A stretch of DNA of 64,000 nt. Source: Maledivibacter halophilus. Its GTDB lineage: Bacteria; Bacillota; Clostridia; Peptostreptococcales; Caminicellaceae. The notes below the pieces were generated by a model. That model saw only the letters and a list, made by a program, of their open reading frames with translations, did not search any database and was not told the origin of the DNA. The stretch spans positions 1 to 64,000 of the forward strand of contig NZ_FUZT01000012.1 of the NCBI RefSeq assembly GCF_900167445.1. Reading direction: 5' to 3'. Of the stretch, positions 16,476 to 25,462 are shown one piece after another. Within the stretch, counting starts at the first letter, position 1; the number at the start of each line of letters is the position of its first letter. The translations under genes and the position numbers were made by a program.

Positions 16476-18902
16476 ATGTTGAAAAAAGCTAAAATAGAAC
16501 TAATGCTGGAAGGTCTTGATTGTGCAAATTGTGCTGGAAAAATAGAAAGAAAAGTCAGTGAACTAAAAGAAGTTATAATGGTTTCACTAAATTTTGTTAC
16601 TAAAATACTTACTATTGAGATAGATAGTATAGATGAAATAGAGGCTGTAATATTAGAAACAAAGAATATAGTAAAAAGATATGAACCTCATGTTGTAGTT
16701 AAGGAAAAAATAATTGATAAAGCTTCAAAAAAGGTTTTAGTTTTGATGGGACTTGTATGTGCAAGTTGTAGTGCAAAAATTGAAGGAAAGATTAAGGATT
16801 TAAAGGGTGTCCAAAATGCATATATTGATTTTGCAACTGGTAAATTAATTATAGAAGGGAATAAAAAGGATTTAAATAGTATAACAAAACAAGCAATAGA
16901 AATAGTCAAAAAGATTGAACCAGATGTAGATGTTGTTGAGGAAAATAAGAAAGATATTCAAAGGAATAGTCATAACCATGATAATGATAATTGTGATGGT
17001 GCTTGTCAAGGTCATGTTCATAATCATACCCATGAGCATAACCATGGTGAAGGTAAAAATAAAAGAGAGCTTATAAGATTAGGAATAGGCGCAGCATTAT
17101 TTCTAACTGCTATAATTTTTAAATTTTCTTACCCTATTGAATTTATTATATACTTTGCAAGTTATATTTTAGTTGGTGGAGAAGTACTTTTAAGGGCAGT
17201 TAAGAATATAATAAGAGGACAGGTGTTCGATGAAAACTTTCTAATGGCCATAGCAACTGTTGGAGCCTTTGTCATTGGAGAATTTCCAGAAGGTGTAGGA
17301 GTTATGCTTTTTTATCAGGTAGGAGAGTTTATGCAGGGCTTGGCAGTTAATAGATCAAGAAAATCTATTGCTGATTTAATGGATATAAGACCAGACTATG
17401 CAAATTTGAAAATAGGAAATGAAATAGAGAGAGTATCGCCTGAAAATGTAAGTGTTGAAGATATAATAGTTGTAAAGCCCGGTGAAAAAATTCCCCTTGA
17501 TGGAATAATTACTTTAGGAAATTCTACTGTCGATACATCTGCACTTACTGGGGAATCAGTTCCAAGGGAAGTAGAAACAGGAGATGAAGTCTTAGGCGGC
17601 TTTATAAATAAAAGAGGACTTTTAAATATTAAAGTAACAAAGGAATTTGGAGAGTCTACTGTATCTAAAATATTAGATATGGTACAAAATGCAAGTAGTA
17701 AGAAAGCACCAACTGAAAATTTCATAACAAAATTTGCAAGATATTATACTCCAGTTGTAGTATTTAGTGCCCTTGCACTTGCCGTTATTCCACCACTTAT
17801 TATTGATGGGGCAACTTTTTCAGAGTGGATTTATAGGGCATTAATATTCTTAGTAGTATCTTGTCCCTGTGCTTTAGTTATATCTATCCCTCTTGGATTC
17901 TTTGGCGGGATAGGTGGGGCATCTAAAAATGGAATACTTGTAAAGGGTGGTAATTATCTTGAGGCGCTTAATAATGTGGATACAGTAGTCTTCGATAAAA
18001 CAGGAACATTGACAAAGGGTGTATTTAAAGTAACTGAAATTAAAACAAGCAATAATATATCAAAGGAAGAACTATTAGAATTTGCAGCATTAGCTGAAAG
18101 TTATTCTAATCATCCTATTGCTACTTCTATATTAAAGGAATATGGAAAAGAAATTGATAAAGAAGATATACAGTCATATAACGAAATATCAGGTTTTGGA
18201 ATAACTGCAGTAGTAAAAGGAAAAGAAATTTTAGCAGGAAATGATAAATTAATGAAACAAAATAATATTGAATTTACTAGTATAGATATACCAGGAACAA
18301 TAATTCATATAGTTATAGAGAGAGAATATGCAGGATATATTATTATTTCCGATGAAATTAAGGAAGATTCAAAAGAGGCAATAATAGGACTTAAAGCAAT
18401 TGGAATAAGAAATACGGTAATGCTTACTGGTGACAATAAAAATGTAGCTGCAAAAGTGGCCGATAAGCTTGGCTTGGATAAAGTATATTCAGAGCTATTG
18501 CCTCATCATAAAGTAGAAAAGATAGAGATGTTAGAAAGACAGAAGAAATCCAAGGATAAACTTATCTTTGTTGGAGATGGTATAAATGATGCACCGGTGC
18601 TTGCTAGGGTAGATGTAGGGGTGGCCATGGGAGCTTTAGGTTCAGATGCTGCAATTGAAGCAGCCGATGTTGTACTTATGACCGATGAGCCATCTAAACT
18701 AGTCAGTGCAATAAAGATAGCAAAGAGAACTAAGAGAATAGTAATGCAAAATATTATATTTTCTTTAGCCGTAAAGGGTGGCGTTTTACTTCTTGGAGCT
18801 ATTGGATATGCAACTATGTGGGAAGCGGTATTTGCTGATGTAGGAGTGGCCTTAATAGCTGTACTTAATTCTATGAGAGTATTGAATGTGAAAAATATTT
18901 AA
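16476..18902 (+). CDS. cadA: Heavy-metal-translocating P1B-type ATPase (zinc/cadmium/lead)
   Basis: 808 residues. Two N-terminal metal-binding domains carry GLDCANCAGKIE (about 14) and GLVCASCSAKIE (about 90) CxxC motifs, followed by a histidine-rich linker (HNHTHEHNHG, about 165-195). Membrane segments then follow, with the CPC metal site in VVSCPCALVIS, the phosphorylation motif DKTGTLT, the HP motif (SNHPIA) and GDGINDAP. This layout matches CadA/ZntA efflux pumps that export divalent soft metals using ATP. It is the second gene of an operon with its ArsR-type repressor. Length and motifs are complete. The ATG follows AAAGGGGGAAGAAAA. Confidence 0.93.
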   Translation: MLKKAKIELMLEGLDCANCAGKIERKVSELKEVIMVSLNFVTKILTIEIDSIDEIEAVILETKNIVKRYEPHVVVKEKIIDKASKKVLVLMGLVCASCSAKIEGKIKDLKGVQNAYIDFATGKLIIEGNKKDLNSITKQAIEIVKKIEPDVDVVEENKKDIQRNSHNHDNDNCDGACQGHVHNHTHEHNHGEGKNKRELIRLGIGAALFLTAIIFKFSYPIEFIIYFASYILVGGEVLLRAVKNIIRGQVFDENFLMAIATVGAFVIGEFPEGVGVMLFYQVGEFMQGLAVNRSRKSIADLMDIRPDYANLKIGNEIERVSPENVSVEDIIVVKPGEKIPLDGIITLGNSTVDTSALTGESVPREVETGDEVLGGFINKRGLLNIKVTKEFGESTVSKILDMVQNASSKKAPTENFITKFARYYTPVVVFSALALAVIPPLIIDGATFSEWIYRALIFLVVSCPCALVISIPLGFFGGIGGASKNGILVKGGNYLEALNNVDTVVFDKTGTLTKGVFKVTEIKTSNNISKEELLEFAALAESYSNHPIATSILKEYGKEIDKEDIQSYNEISGFGITAVVKGKEILAGNDKLMKQNNIEFTSIDIPGTIIHIVIEREYAGYIIISDEIKEDSKEAIIGLKAIGIRNTVMLTGDNKNVAAKVADKLGLDKVYSELLPHHKVEKIEMLERQKKSKDKLIFVGDGINDAPVLARVDVGVAMGALGSDAAIEAADVVLMTDEPSKLVSAIKIAKRTKRIVMQNIIFSLAVKGGVLLLGAIGYATMWEAVFADVGVALIAVLNSMRVLNVKNI

Positions 18903-19281
18903 AATAGTTTGTACTAGTTGAAGAGATTATAGCTAGATTTATTATAGAGGTTTTCGGTAATCCTCAGCTATTGGAGAATATTAAGATGGAGCATAAGAAA
19001 TATAGATCAATTTAATATTATGGTTTGTCGATATGTGGTAAGAATTTTTATATTGTATAAATTATAAAATTTTTTAAGGGTTTTTTTAAAACATTAATAA
19101 AAATAAAACTTAGGTGATAAGCAAATTATCTCCTAAGTTTTTATATATTATAAGTATATACTCCTTAATTAAATTACATTAAGACCATAATATAAGCATT
19201 AAAGATAAGAATTAGCATTAGATTTCCTAACCTAAATAAAGTTAATCTTAAGGTTAAAGTTTAAAATTAGGATTAAATTAT
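18903..19281. other. Intergenic region with possible ORF remnant
   Basis: Between cadA and the next gene. Codons 18908-19015 give a 35-residue open stretch (VEEIIARFIIEVFGNPQLLE...) without start codon or ribosome site, which could be a worn gene tail, but I cannot name a family. A terminator at 19105-19145 is listed separately. Confidence 0.3.
19105..19145 (+). terminator. Probable terminator of the cad operon
   Basis: AAAACTTAGG...GATAA pairs with TTATC...CCTAAGTTTT (19105-19142), followed by TTATAT. It lies about 200 bases after cadA. Confidence 0.75.
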
Positions 19282-19569
19282 TTATGTGTATAAAGTCATT
19301 ACTAATTTATCAAAATTACTGTCTTCAAGTAATCCATTCTCTAATAGAGTATCTCTAGTTTCTTCAGGTGACTTTGTCATTTCATAGCATGAGCCCATAA
19401 GCTCATATAATCCAGCCTTTTCTAAAATAGGCTCAAGAACTTTCATTTCTTCATTCTTAAATCCCTGATCCATTGTTCCTTGGTTTTCCCAAGTATCCTT
19501 TGACGTTATAAAAACAACAGCTCCGTCATCTGTTTCTGCAAATGAAAATAAAAAATAACTTCCATCCAT
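19282..19569 (-). CDS. Conserved-type hypothetical protein (95 residues)
   Basis: A small acidic soluble protein (MDGSYFLFSFAETDDGAVVF...) with alternating strands then helices; no cysteine pairs, no membrane segment, no named domain that I recognise. The ATG follows AGGAGATGATAAAAT, and codon use looks like that of neighbouring genes, so it is probably real. It is monocistronic, transcribed toward the cad operon, and followed upstream by a family A repeat. Confidence 0.6.
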   Translation of the reverse strand: MDGSYFLFSFAETDDGAVVFITSKDTWENQGTMDQGFKNEEMKVLEPILEKAGLYELMGSCYEMTKSPEETRDTLLENGLLEDSNFDKLVMTLYT

Positions 19570-19591
19570 ATTTTATCATCTCCTAATCATT

Positions 19592-19672
19592 AAGGAAATT
19601 GCACAATTACCTTTTGTAAAAATTATCTATTATATTTGCTTTTAAAAAAATATATATTATGCAATTACCTCC
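19592..19672. repeat. Family A short inverted-repeat element, copy A3
   Basis: 81 bp: starts AAGGAAATTGCACAATTACC and ends TATTATGCAATTACCTCC; inner TTTGTAAAAATTATCTA is shared with copy A7 at 27772. It lies directly upstream of the ribosome site of the 95-residue hypothetical gene. Confidence 0.7.
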
Positions 19673-19724
19673 ATTATGAAATTTACTTAATATAGATATG
19701 TGACTGAGGAACTAAAGAAACGGA

Positions 19725-19839
19725 AGTAGATTCTGAGGTTTTCTTGGGGGCGATTTTTATAACACATTTTGTCCTTTTTCTTCCATTTGAATAAAAACTC
19801 GTTTATAGACAGAGATAAAAAGGATTCTCAGTGGCTACT
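19725..19839. repeat. Family C inverted-repeat element, copy C1
   Basis: Ends GTAGATTCTGAGGTTTTC and AAAAAGGATTCTCAGTGGCTAC are inverted repeats. The right end, AAAAGGATTCTCAGTGG, recurs at 54023-54039 in copy C2. No ORF inside. Confidence 0.5.
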
Positions 19840-20060
19840 GGAGTAAGTTGAATTTCTTAAGCACATATCTATAGATAAAAAAATTATTTTTCATACTATA
19901 TTAAATATGTCCATTTTTTTAATGTTTTATGATATAATTTTTAAATCTGAAGATTTAACTTGTTCATGAAAAGATATTGAATAGTTTAAAAAGAATGGTA
20001 AAAGTATATAATGTTGTATTTATGTAGTGGGATCTTATAAAAAGAAAGAAAGTGATAAAT

Positions 20061-21425
20061 ATGTATAGAATAAAAAGTTTTTTTAATACACATAAAATTT
20101 TATTGACCTCAATTATAGCTATAGCTTTGCCTGCTATTGGAGAAATGAGCTTAAACACTCTGCTTGGAGTAGCTGATACCTTGATGATTAGTCACTTTAT
20201 AGGACCAAATGCTTTATCTGCTGTAGGTTATGCAAATCAAATAGTTTTCACACTAATTTTTATTTTTTCTTCATTCAATACAGGAGCTACAGCAATGATT
20301 TCAAGAACCTATGGAGAGAAAAACTATAAAAAGCTTAATATTATTGCAGCACAATCAACTTCTATTAATTTGATAATAGGAATTATTGTAACAATTTTAG
20401 CCTTTCTATTTGCAAGACAAATTATAGGCATCTATGATGTTTCTGAAGATGTATTTCGTATGGCTCTTGAATATTTCTATATTATTGTATTGGGAATGCT
20501 ATTTATGTTCTTATCATTTTCATGTGCAGCTATTTTAAGAGGGTCTGGAAATACTATTACGCCTATGGTAATTACAGGTATTGCTAATGTAATGAACATT
20601 ATTGGTAACTATATATTAATTACTGGCTTTGGTCCTTTCCCAGAAATGGGAATAGCTGGGGCAGCATGGTCTACAACCATTTCAAGAATGATAGCTATTA
20701 TTTTATATACAAATATATTATTTATTAAGAAAAATCGTGTTCGTATTAAAATAAAGTATATGAAGATTACAAAAAATATACTGAAGCCATTATGGAATTT
20801 GAGTTATCCAGGGGCCATTGAACAGGCATTAATGCAAATATCCTTTGTTATTGTAGGTATTATTGTATCAAAACTAGATACTAATTCTGAAGCAGCATTT
20901 CGTATACTTCTTAATATTGAATCTATTTCGTTTATGCCAGCAGTTGGATTGTCAATAGCTGCTGCAACCTTAGTTGGTAAAACCTTAGGAGAAAATGATA
21001 CAGAAAAAGCTTCAGCCACAGGCTATACAGCTGCCATTATAGGAGTTCTATGGGGAATATTTATGGGAGGAATTTTCTTTGTTTTTCCTAAACAATTGTT
21101 AGGAGTATTTACTCCAGAAAAGAAAATCATTCTACTTTCATTGACCACCATGTATTTTATAGGTTTAAATCAACCCTTTTTAAATTATATGATAGTTATT
21201 TCAGGAGCGTTAAGGGGAGCTGGAGATACAAGAAGTGTAATGGCTATAGTTTTTCTAAGATTATGGAGTATGTTTGTACCTTTAACATATTTATTCATTA
21301 TAGTATTAGACAAAGGAGTAGTAGGAGTCTGGTATGCAGAGATTATGTCGTTTCTTGTTTTTTCCATAGTGATTTCATTGAGATTTAAAAGTAAAAAATG
21401 GACAGAAATTAGAATCGATTCATAA
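20061..21425 (+). CDS. MATE-family multidrug/sodium antiporter
   Basis: About 454 residues with 12 predicted membrane helices and the two-fold MatE pattern: IALPAIGEMSLNTLLGVADTLMISHFIG at the N-terminus and SYPGAIEQALMQISFVIVGIIVSKL at the start of the second half, and RGSGNTITPM/RGAGDTRSVM in matching positions. MATE proteins export cationic drugs or metabolites in exchange for Na+ or H+. The start is set at ATG 20061, with AAAGTGAT just upstream; an in-frame GTG at 20052 is the less likely choice. It is monocistronic; substrate cannot be predicted. Confidence 0.9.
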   Translation: MYRIKSFFNTHKILLTSIIAIALPAIGEMSLNTLLGVADTLMISHFIGPNALSAVGYANQIVFTLIFIFSSFNTGATAMISRTYGEKNYKKLNIIAAQSTSINLIIGIIVTILAFLFARQIIGIYDVSEDVFRMALEYFYIIVLGMLFMFLSFSCAAILRGSGNTITPMVITGIANVMNIIGNYILITGFGPFPEMGIAGAAWSTTISRMIAIILYTNILFIKKNRVRIKIKYMKITKNILKPLWNLSYPGAIEQALMQISFVIVGIIVSKLDTNSEAAFRILLNIESISFMPAVGLSIAAATLVGKTLGENDTEKASATGYTAAIIGVLWGIFMGGIFFVFPKQLLGVFTPEKKIILLSLTTMYFIGLNQPFLNYMIVISGALRGAGDTRSVMAIVFLRLWSMFVPLTYLFIIVLDKGVVGVWYAEIMSFLVFSIVISLRFKSKKWTEIRIDS

Positions 21426-21613
21426 GATAAAGGGATTTTAGAATATATTATAATTATTAAATTTTACTGGAAACGATCAGAAGCTATTTTGAAATTTTGT
21501 GATATATTTGTTTGATTGGGAAAAACTATATAGTATCTTTAATTATATATAGTTTTATTAAAAATCTATATATGATAATCTACGATAATCTACTTCAATT
21601 TGGAGGACTAACA

Positions 21614-22708
21614 TTGAAGAAAGAAATTATTTCAGATAAACAGGGTATATCTCTTATAGTTCTTTTTATGATCGGAGAGTCCTCAATACTTGTATCAGGT
21701 TTGAGTGCAAAAGAAGATTTATGGTTGTCTATCTTATTATCCATAGTTATAATGATACCCTTTATGATTCTATATTGTAATTTATTAGCTAATCATTTTG
21801 GGAAAGATTTATTCCAAATAATAGAGTTGTATTTTGGAAAAATTATTGGAAAAATTATAATTTTATTCTATACTTTATATTTTTTTGATTTGGTTGCCAT
21901 AGTATTAAAGGATTTTGGAAACTTAGTTACGACTACTAATTTTCCTGAAACTCCCATTATTATCCCAATGGTGTTTATTCTAATTTTATGTAGCTGGATA
22001 GTTAAGGAAGGAATTGAGGTTATTGGAAGGTGGGGAGAGGTTATAGTAATTATCCCCGTTGTTTTAACATTTATTGCTATAATATTTCTTATTCCCAATA
22101 TGGATTTAAGAAATATTATTCCATCAATGAATAGCGGTGTAAAACCAGTTATTAAAGGAGCTTATGAAGTATTTATGTATCCCCTTGGTGAGACAGTAGT
22201 ATTTACAATTGCATTTTCTACTTTTAAAAATAAAAAATCCGTATATAAAATATTTATTAACAGTTTATTAATTGGAGGAATATTTTTATTAATTACATCA
22301 TTAACTATTATCCTAGTTCTAGGGGTTGACTATGCTTCCAGCTTGTATTTTCCTTTATATGCCACAATTGCAAGGGTAAATGTTGGAAGTGCATTACAGA
22401 GAATAGAAGCTATATCGGCAATTGTATATTTGCTGGGAGGTTTCATAAAAATAAGTATATATTTATTAGCAGCTTGCAAGGGAATTGCTGAAATATTTAA
22501 ATTTAAGGATTATAGATTTATAGTAATGCCTGTATCTCTATTAGCAGCTAATTTGTCTTATTTTGAGTTCGATAGTATTATTAGCTTTAATGAATGGGTT
22601 TTTGATGTTTGGATATATTATGCTTTTCCATTTATAGTTATTTTGCCTACTATTATATTTATTGTTTATAAAGTAAGAAATAAACTGTTATTAAAGCACA
22701 ATATGTAA
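21614..22708 (+). CDS. Orphan GerAB-family spore germination permease
   Basis: 364 residues with about 10 membrane helices: ISDKQGISLIVLFMIGESSIL at the start, GRWGEVIVIIPV and a YPLGETVVFTIAFSTF segment, all typical of the GerAB/GerKB branch of the APC superfamily, the membrane part of germinant receptors. The TTG at 21614 is chosen because TTTGGAGGACTAACA precedes it and the length then matches GerAB; the longer frame from 21512 adds an unlikely tail. gerAA and gerAC partners, normally next door, are absent, so it may act with receptor subunits encoded elsewhere or have another transport role. Confidence 0.82.
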   Translation: MKKEIISDKQGISLIVLFMIGESSILVSGLSAKEDLWLSILLSIVIMIPFMILYCNLLANHFGKDLFQIIELYFGKIIGKIIILFYTLYFFDLVAIVLKDFGNLVTTTNFPETPIIIPMVFILILCSWIVKEGIEVIGRWGEVIVIIPVVLTFIAIIFLIPNMDLRNIIPSMNSGVKPVIKGAYEVFMYPLGETVVFTIAFSTFKNKKSVYKIFINSLLIGGIFLLITSLTIILVLGVDYASSLYFPLYATIARVNVGSALQRIEAISAIVYLLGGFIKISIYLLAACKGIAEIFKFKDYRFIVMPVSLLAANLSYFEFDSIISFNEWVFDVWIYYAFPFIVILPTIIFIVYKVRNKLLLKHNM

Positions 22709-23009
22709 TATATAATTTTTTTAGGACACGTGTCAAACTGCTATAAAATAGAGAGGAAGAAATGGTAAAATGAGAATGAAGAAATTGACATTTCTATATA
22801 TGCCAATTTTCTCCACCCATGTTCTACAATTTCTTTTGATTTCCACTGAATTATATGGGATTAAGGTTTTTTATTATTGATATTCATCATTCAATTGAGG
22901 AAATTGCATAATTATCTTTTTTTAAAATTAACTGCCATACATAGTTTTAAAATTTCTATAGAACTATTATATATATTATACGGTTTATCTTAATCTATTA
23001 ACATTAAAA
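22709..23009. other. Intergenic region with family A copy A4
   Basis: Besides the repeat at 22897-22985, the stretch has no ORF with a ribosome site. GACACGTGTC at about 22725-22734 is a perfect 10-bp palindrome of unknown meaning. Confidence 0.45.
22897..22985. repeat. Family A short inverted-repeat element, copy A4
   Basis: Starts GAGGAAATTGCATAATTATC and continues with the TTTTAAAATT block of other copies. The right end (TATATATTATACGG) is worn and lacks the CAATTTCCTC terminus. Confidence 0.6.
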
Positions 23010-23882
23010 TTATTTTGTATAGGTGTTTAAGTCAACACTATCTATGATTTTATTCATTTCATCATCACTTATTCCACTAAAGATTAAAGCATAGTCTATA
23101 TTATTTATTGAAACTTCAGCAATAGTTGTTCCATCTTCCTCCAATAATGTATACTTAGTTCCATCTGGAGTTGTATAAGTGTCTTTATAAACTGCATCAG
23201 TTACTGTTATAGAAGTCATGTCTCCACTTAAATTATTGGTCATTACAGTAACACCAAATAATCTTTCTTTATTTTCTTTAGAAGTATAAGTAGTATAGAT
23301 ATTAAAATTTTTATCGTAGAGATTTTCTACCCTAATATTATCATCAATTACAAAATCCTCTGGAATATAGGAAGGCAAAACAATATCTATATCTAAAGCT
23401 TCTTTAACTTCTTGGATATTAGAAAATGTTTTTATATCAACTTCCCTTGATGATTTTTTTGTGGCAGATGGAGTATTGTATGCATCACTTGCTTCGCTTG
23501 CAAGTCTTTTAGCTTCATCTTCTCTTATATCCTGATTAGATCTAACTTTAACGGTAGTATCTCTATTAAAGAAATTAAATTCTTGGAATAAACCTGTAGC
23601 ATATGCTGCCGTTATTCCTATAGTTATAGTTAGTATTAAACTAGCTGCTAAAGTTGTAAATTTCTTATAATTATTTTTCATGGTATCATATCCTTTCTTA
23701 TTTTGTTTAATAATTTTTTTGGCGAAAATTTTGCTGTCTTCTATTTCATAAGGAAAAGGCTTATCAGCTGATAGTTTATCAAGTTGCTTTTCGATTTCGG
23801 GCATATCCATATTATCAATAGCCTTATCAAGTTTGTTTTTTATGTTATTAGATTTCCCTATATCTTTAAAAGTATCTTTCAT
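23010..23882 (-). CDS. Membrane-anchored DUF4367-type protein, probable anti-sigma factor
   Basis: 290 residues: a cytosolic N-terminal part of about 80 residues, one membrane segment at about 78-95 (LAASLILTITIGITAAYATG), then an extracellular domain that includes VLPSYIPEDFVI and a C-terminal ...YALIFSGISDDEMNKIIDSVD, typical of DUF4367 proteins. It starts 82 bases after the stop of an ECF sigma factor and is in the same orientation, the classic sigma/anti-sigma pair, so it probably holds the sigma factor inactive until an envelope signal. The ATG follows GGGAGGTTTTTTAA. No zinc-binding anti-sigma HxxxCxxC motif is present. Confidence 0.78.
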   Translation of the reverse strand: MKDTFKDIGKSNNIKNKLDKAIDNMDMPEIEKQLDKLSADKPFPYEIEDSKIFAKKIIKQNKKGYDTMKNNYKKFTTLAASLILTITIGITAAYATGLFQEFNFFNRDTTVKVRSNQDIREDEAKRLASEASDAYNTPSATKKSSREVDIKTFSNIQEVKEALDIDIVLPSYIPEDFVIDDNIRVENLYDKNFNIYTTYTSKENKERLFGVTVMTNNLSGDMTSITVTDAVYKDTYTTPDGTKYTLLEEDGTTIAEVSINNIDYALIFSGISDDEMNKIIDSVDLNTYTK

Positions 23883-23964
23883 TTAAAAAACCTCCCTTTT
23901 GATTTGGAATGAGCTCATATCCAATCACTTAATATATGTAGAAAATATATGTTTGTAACAAATT

Positions 23965-24492
23965 TTATATAAAATTTTCTTTAGCCACATTATGTGTTAA
24001 TTTTTTAATTTCACGTCTTAGCCGTACATATCTCATACGCAAGGTTGCTTGATTTATATTGAGCATTTTAGCAATTTCCTTATAGTTTTTATTATCAACA
24101 TAATAAAGTTTATAAAGCAGTTGTTTTTCTTCAGACAATTTCTTTAATATATAATCAATATAACAATTTTCATCAATTTTTTTGTCATATTGTGTTTGAA
24201 GTTCATCATATACATCTGAATAATCACTTAAAAAATCTTCATCTATGGAGGTTTCCATCGATGTTTTCTTGAAATTTTTTCTCTTAAAGTTGGCTGCTAA
24301 ATATTTAGCTGTTTGATAAATGAATCCACCTATATTATCATGTTTTTGAAGGTCACCTATACGGTTATATACAATAACAAAAACCTCCTGGGTAAGGTCT
24401 TTGGCATCTTCTATATTTCCTACTGAATAATATAGATATTTTATTATTTTTTTATGGTATTTTTCGCATAATGATATAAATAGTTTATCCAA
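23965..24492 (-). CDS. ECF-type RNA polymerase sigma factor
   Basis: 175 residues with sigma region 2 (about 10-75: KKIIKYLYYSVGNIEDAKDLTQEVFVIVYNRI) and region 4 (about 115-165: DYILKKLSEEKQLLYKLYYVDNKNYKEIAKMLNINQATLRMRYVR), no region 3; typical of group 4 sigma factors. It would direct transcription of a small envelope- or stress-related regulon. The start is TTG, with AGGGGGTTTTAAA directly before. It is followed by the DUF4367 membrane protein, its probable regulator. An upstream TGTTACA-like box might be an autoregulated promoter but this is weak. Confidence 0.9.
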   Translation of the reverse strand: MDKLFISLCEKYHKKIIKYLYYSVGNIEDAKDLTQEVFVIVYNRIGDLQKHDNIGGFIYQTAKYLAANFKRKNFKKTSMETSIDEDFLSDYSDVYDELQTQYDKKIDENCYIDYILKKLSEEKQLLYKLYYVDNKNYKEIAKMLNINQATLRMRYVRLRREIKKLTHNVAKENFI

Positions 24493-24562
24493 ATTTAAAA
24501 CCCCCTTTCTATGTTGTATATGTAGGGATAAGTAAAATGTAACATAAATTTTATTATTAATA

Positions 24563-24602
24563 AAATAAAAAAATGTGACTAGAAGAATTTCAAGTCACAT
24601 TT
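24563..24602 (-). terminator. Terminator of the CarA-N-like gene
   Basis: AAATGTGACT (24571-24580) pairs with AGTCACATTT (24593-24602); on the minus strand the stem is followed by a run of seven T (24564-24570). It separates the gene at 24728-25045 from the sigma-factor gene downstream. Confidence 0.78.
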
Positions 24603-24640
24603 ACATTTCAAAAATTTACTTTGTATATATTAAATTATTT

Positions 24641-24716
24641 GAGCAAATTCAATAATAACCTTATAAATTAACTATCTTACTGGGATATTTATACAACTAT
24701 TTTATTTATGAAGAAA
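24641..24716. repeat. Degenerate family A relic
   Basis: Begins GAGCAAATTCAATAATAACC, close to the left end of copy A7 (GAGCAAATTGCATAATTACC), followed by AAATTAACTATCTTACT. The right end is unrecognisable apart from TTTATTTATGAAGAAAC. Confidence 0.4.
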
Positions 24717-24727
24717 CTTTAGATATT

Positions 24728-25045
24728 TTAATGTGCTGGAATAAAAGTTTTCAAATCATACATATGATACTCAATTGGTAAAGAATCAGTTACTATTTTA
24801 CCATTAAGCATATTATTTTTTTCTATTTTTGATTTTAAATTTTGGAAATCTATGCTGCCAAGAGAAATGTCTCCATTATTATGATTTGAGCCATTAACGA
24901 TTAAACCAGAGTTTCCTGTTATATTACATTTTAGGATAATAGTTCCTTCTTTGTTTAATACTATATTACCAAGAATATTTTTTGTGTCACTAAGAATTTT
25001 ACTTTCATATAAACTTCCATCTTCTAATAATAAATATCCAATCAT
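24728..25045 (-). CDS. Stand-alone protein resembling the N-terminal domain of carbamoyl-phosphate synthase small subunit
   Basis: 105 residues from the ATG at 25045, chosen because ATAGGAGGTAGAAAA precedes it. MIGYLLLEDGSLYESK matches the start of CarA (xGYLxLEDGTxFEG), and GKIVTDSLPIEYHMYDLKTF near the end matches the GLVVRELSxxxSxWRSxxxLxxF segment of the same domain. The glutaminase domain that follows in CarA is missing and the middle is diverged, so it cannot be a CPS subunit by itself. It might be a worn or repurposed domain. The match is by eye and needs a profile search. It is monocistronic. Confidence 0.5.
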   Translation of the reverse strand: MIGYLLLEDGSLYESKILSDTKNILGNIVLNKEGTIILKCNITGNSGLIVNGSNHNNGDISLGSIDFQNLKSKIEKNNMLNGKIVTDSLPIEYHMYDLKTFIPAH

Positions 25046-25221
25046 TTTTCTACCTCCTATTATTTTTGTCTCACTGAACAAACTTAATAAAAAAGAGTAA
25101 AAATTATACATCGAAATGAATAAATATACAATTGCTCTTTATAAAATTATATCATATCATATGATTTTTTCAAGAAATTTTATAAAATTTATATATCCAG
25201 ATAAATACATAATTTCAATTT

Positions 25222-25331
25222 GAGACAATTGCATATACTAATATTATTCTTAATTTAGTTATTTACAATACAATATATTTTCATAGTAGTATTCTAGAAA
25301 TTTTTACAATAGATAATTATGCAATTTTTTC
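25222..25331. repeat. Family A short inverted-repeat element, copy A5
   Basis: Starts GAGACAATTGCATATACTAA and ends GATAATTATGCAATTTTTTC. Just beyond it, 25345-25385 (TATTGATGTTTTTATGATGTATAAATTTAAAATCGAA region) resembles part of family B, suggesting nested or adjacent decayed elements upstream of the response-regulator gene. Confidence 0.6.
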
Positions 25332-25462
25332 ATATCAAAAAATTCACAAGTATTGATGTTTTTATGATGTATAAATTTAAAATCGAAGATTTTGTTAAAA
25401 TGGATTATAATATAAATAAATAGCAAAGGTAATATTTTGATACTGAAAAAGGAGGGCTTTAT

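Noticed and set aside
18908..19015. Possible small gene after cadA
   Set aside because: No start codon with a ribosome site and no recognised family; kept only as a possible remnant in the intergenic entry.
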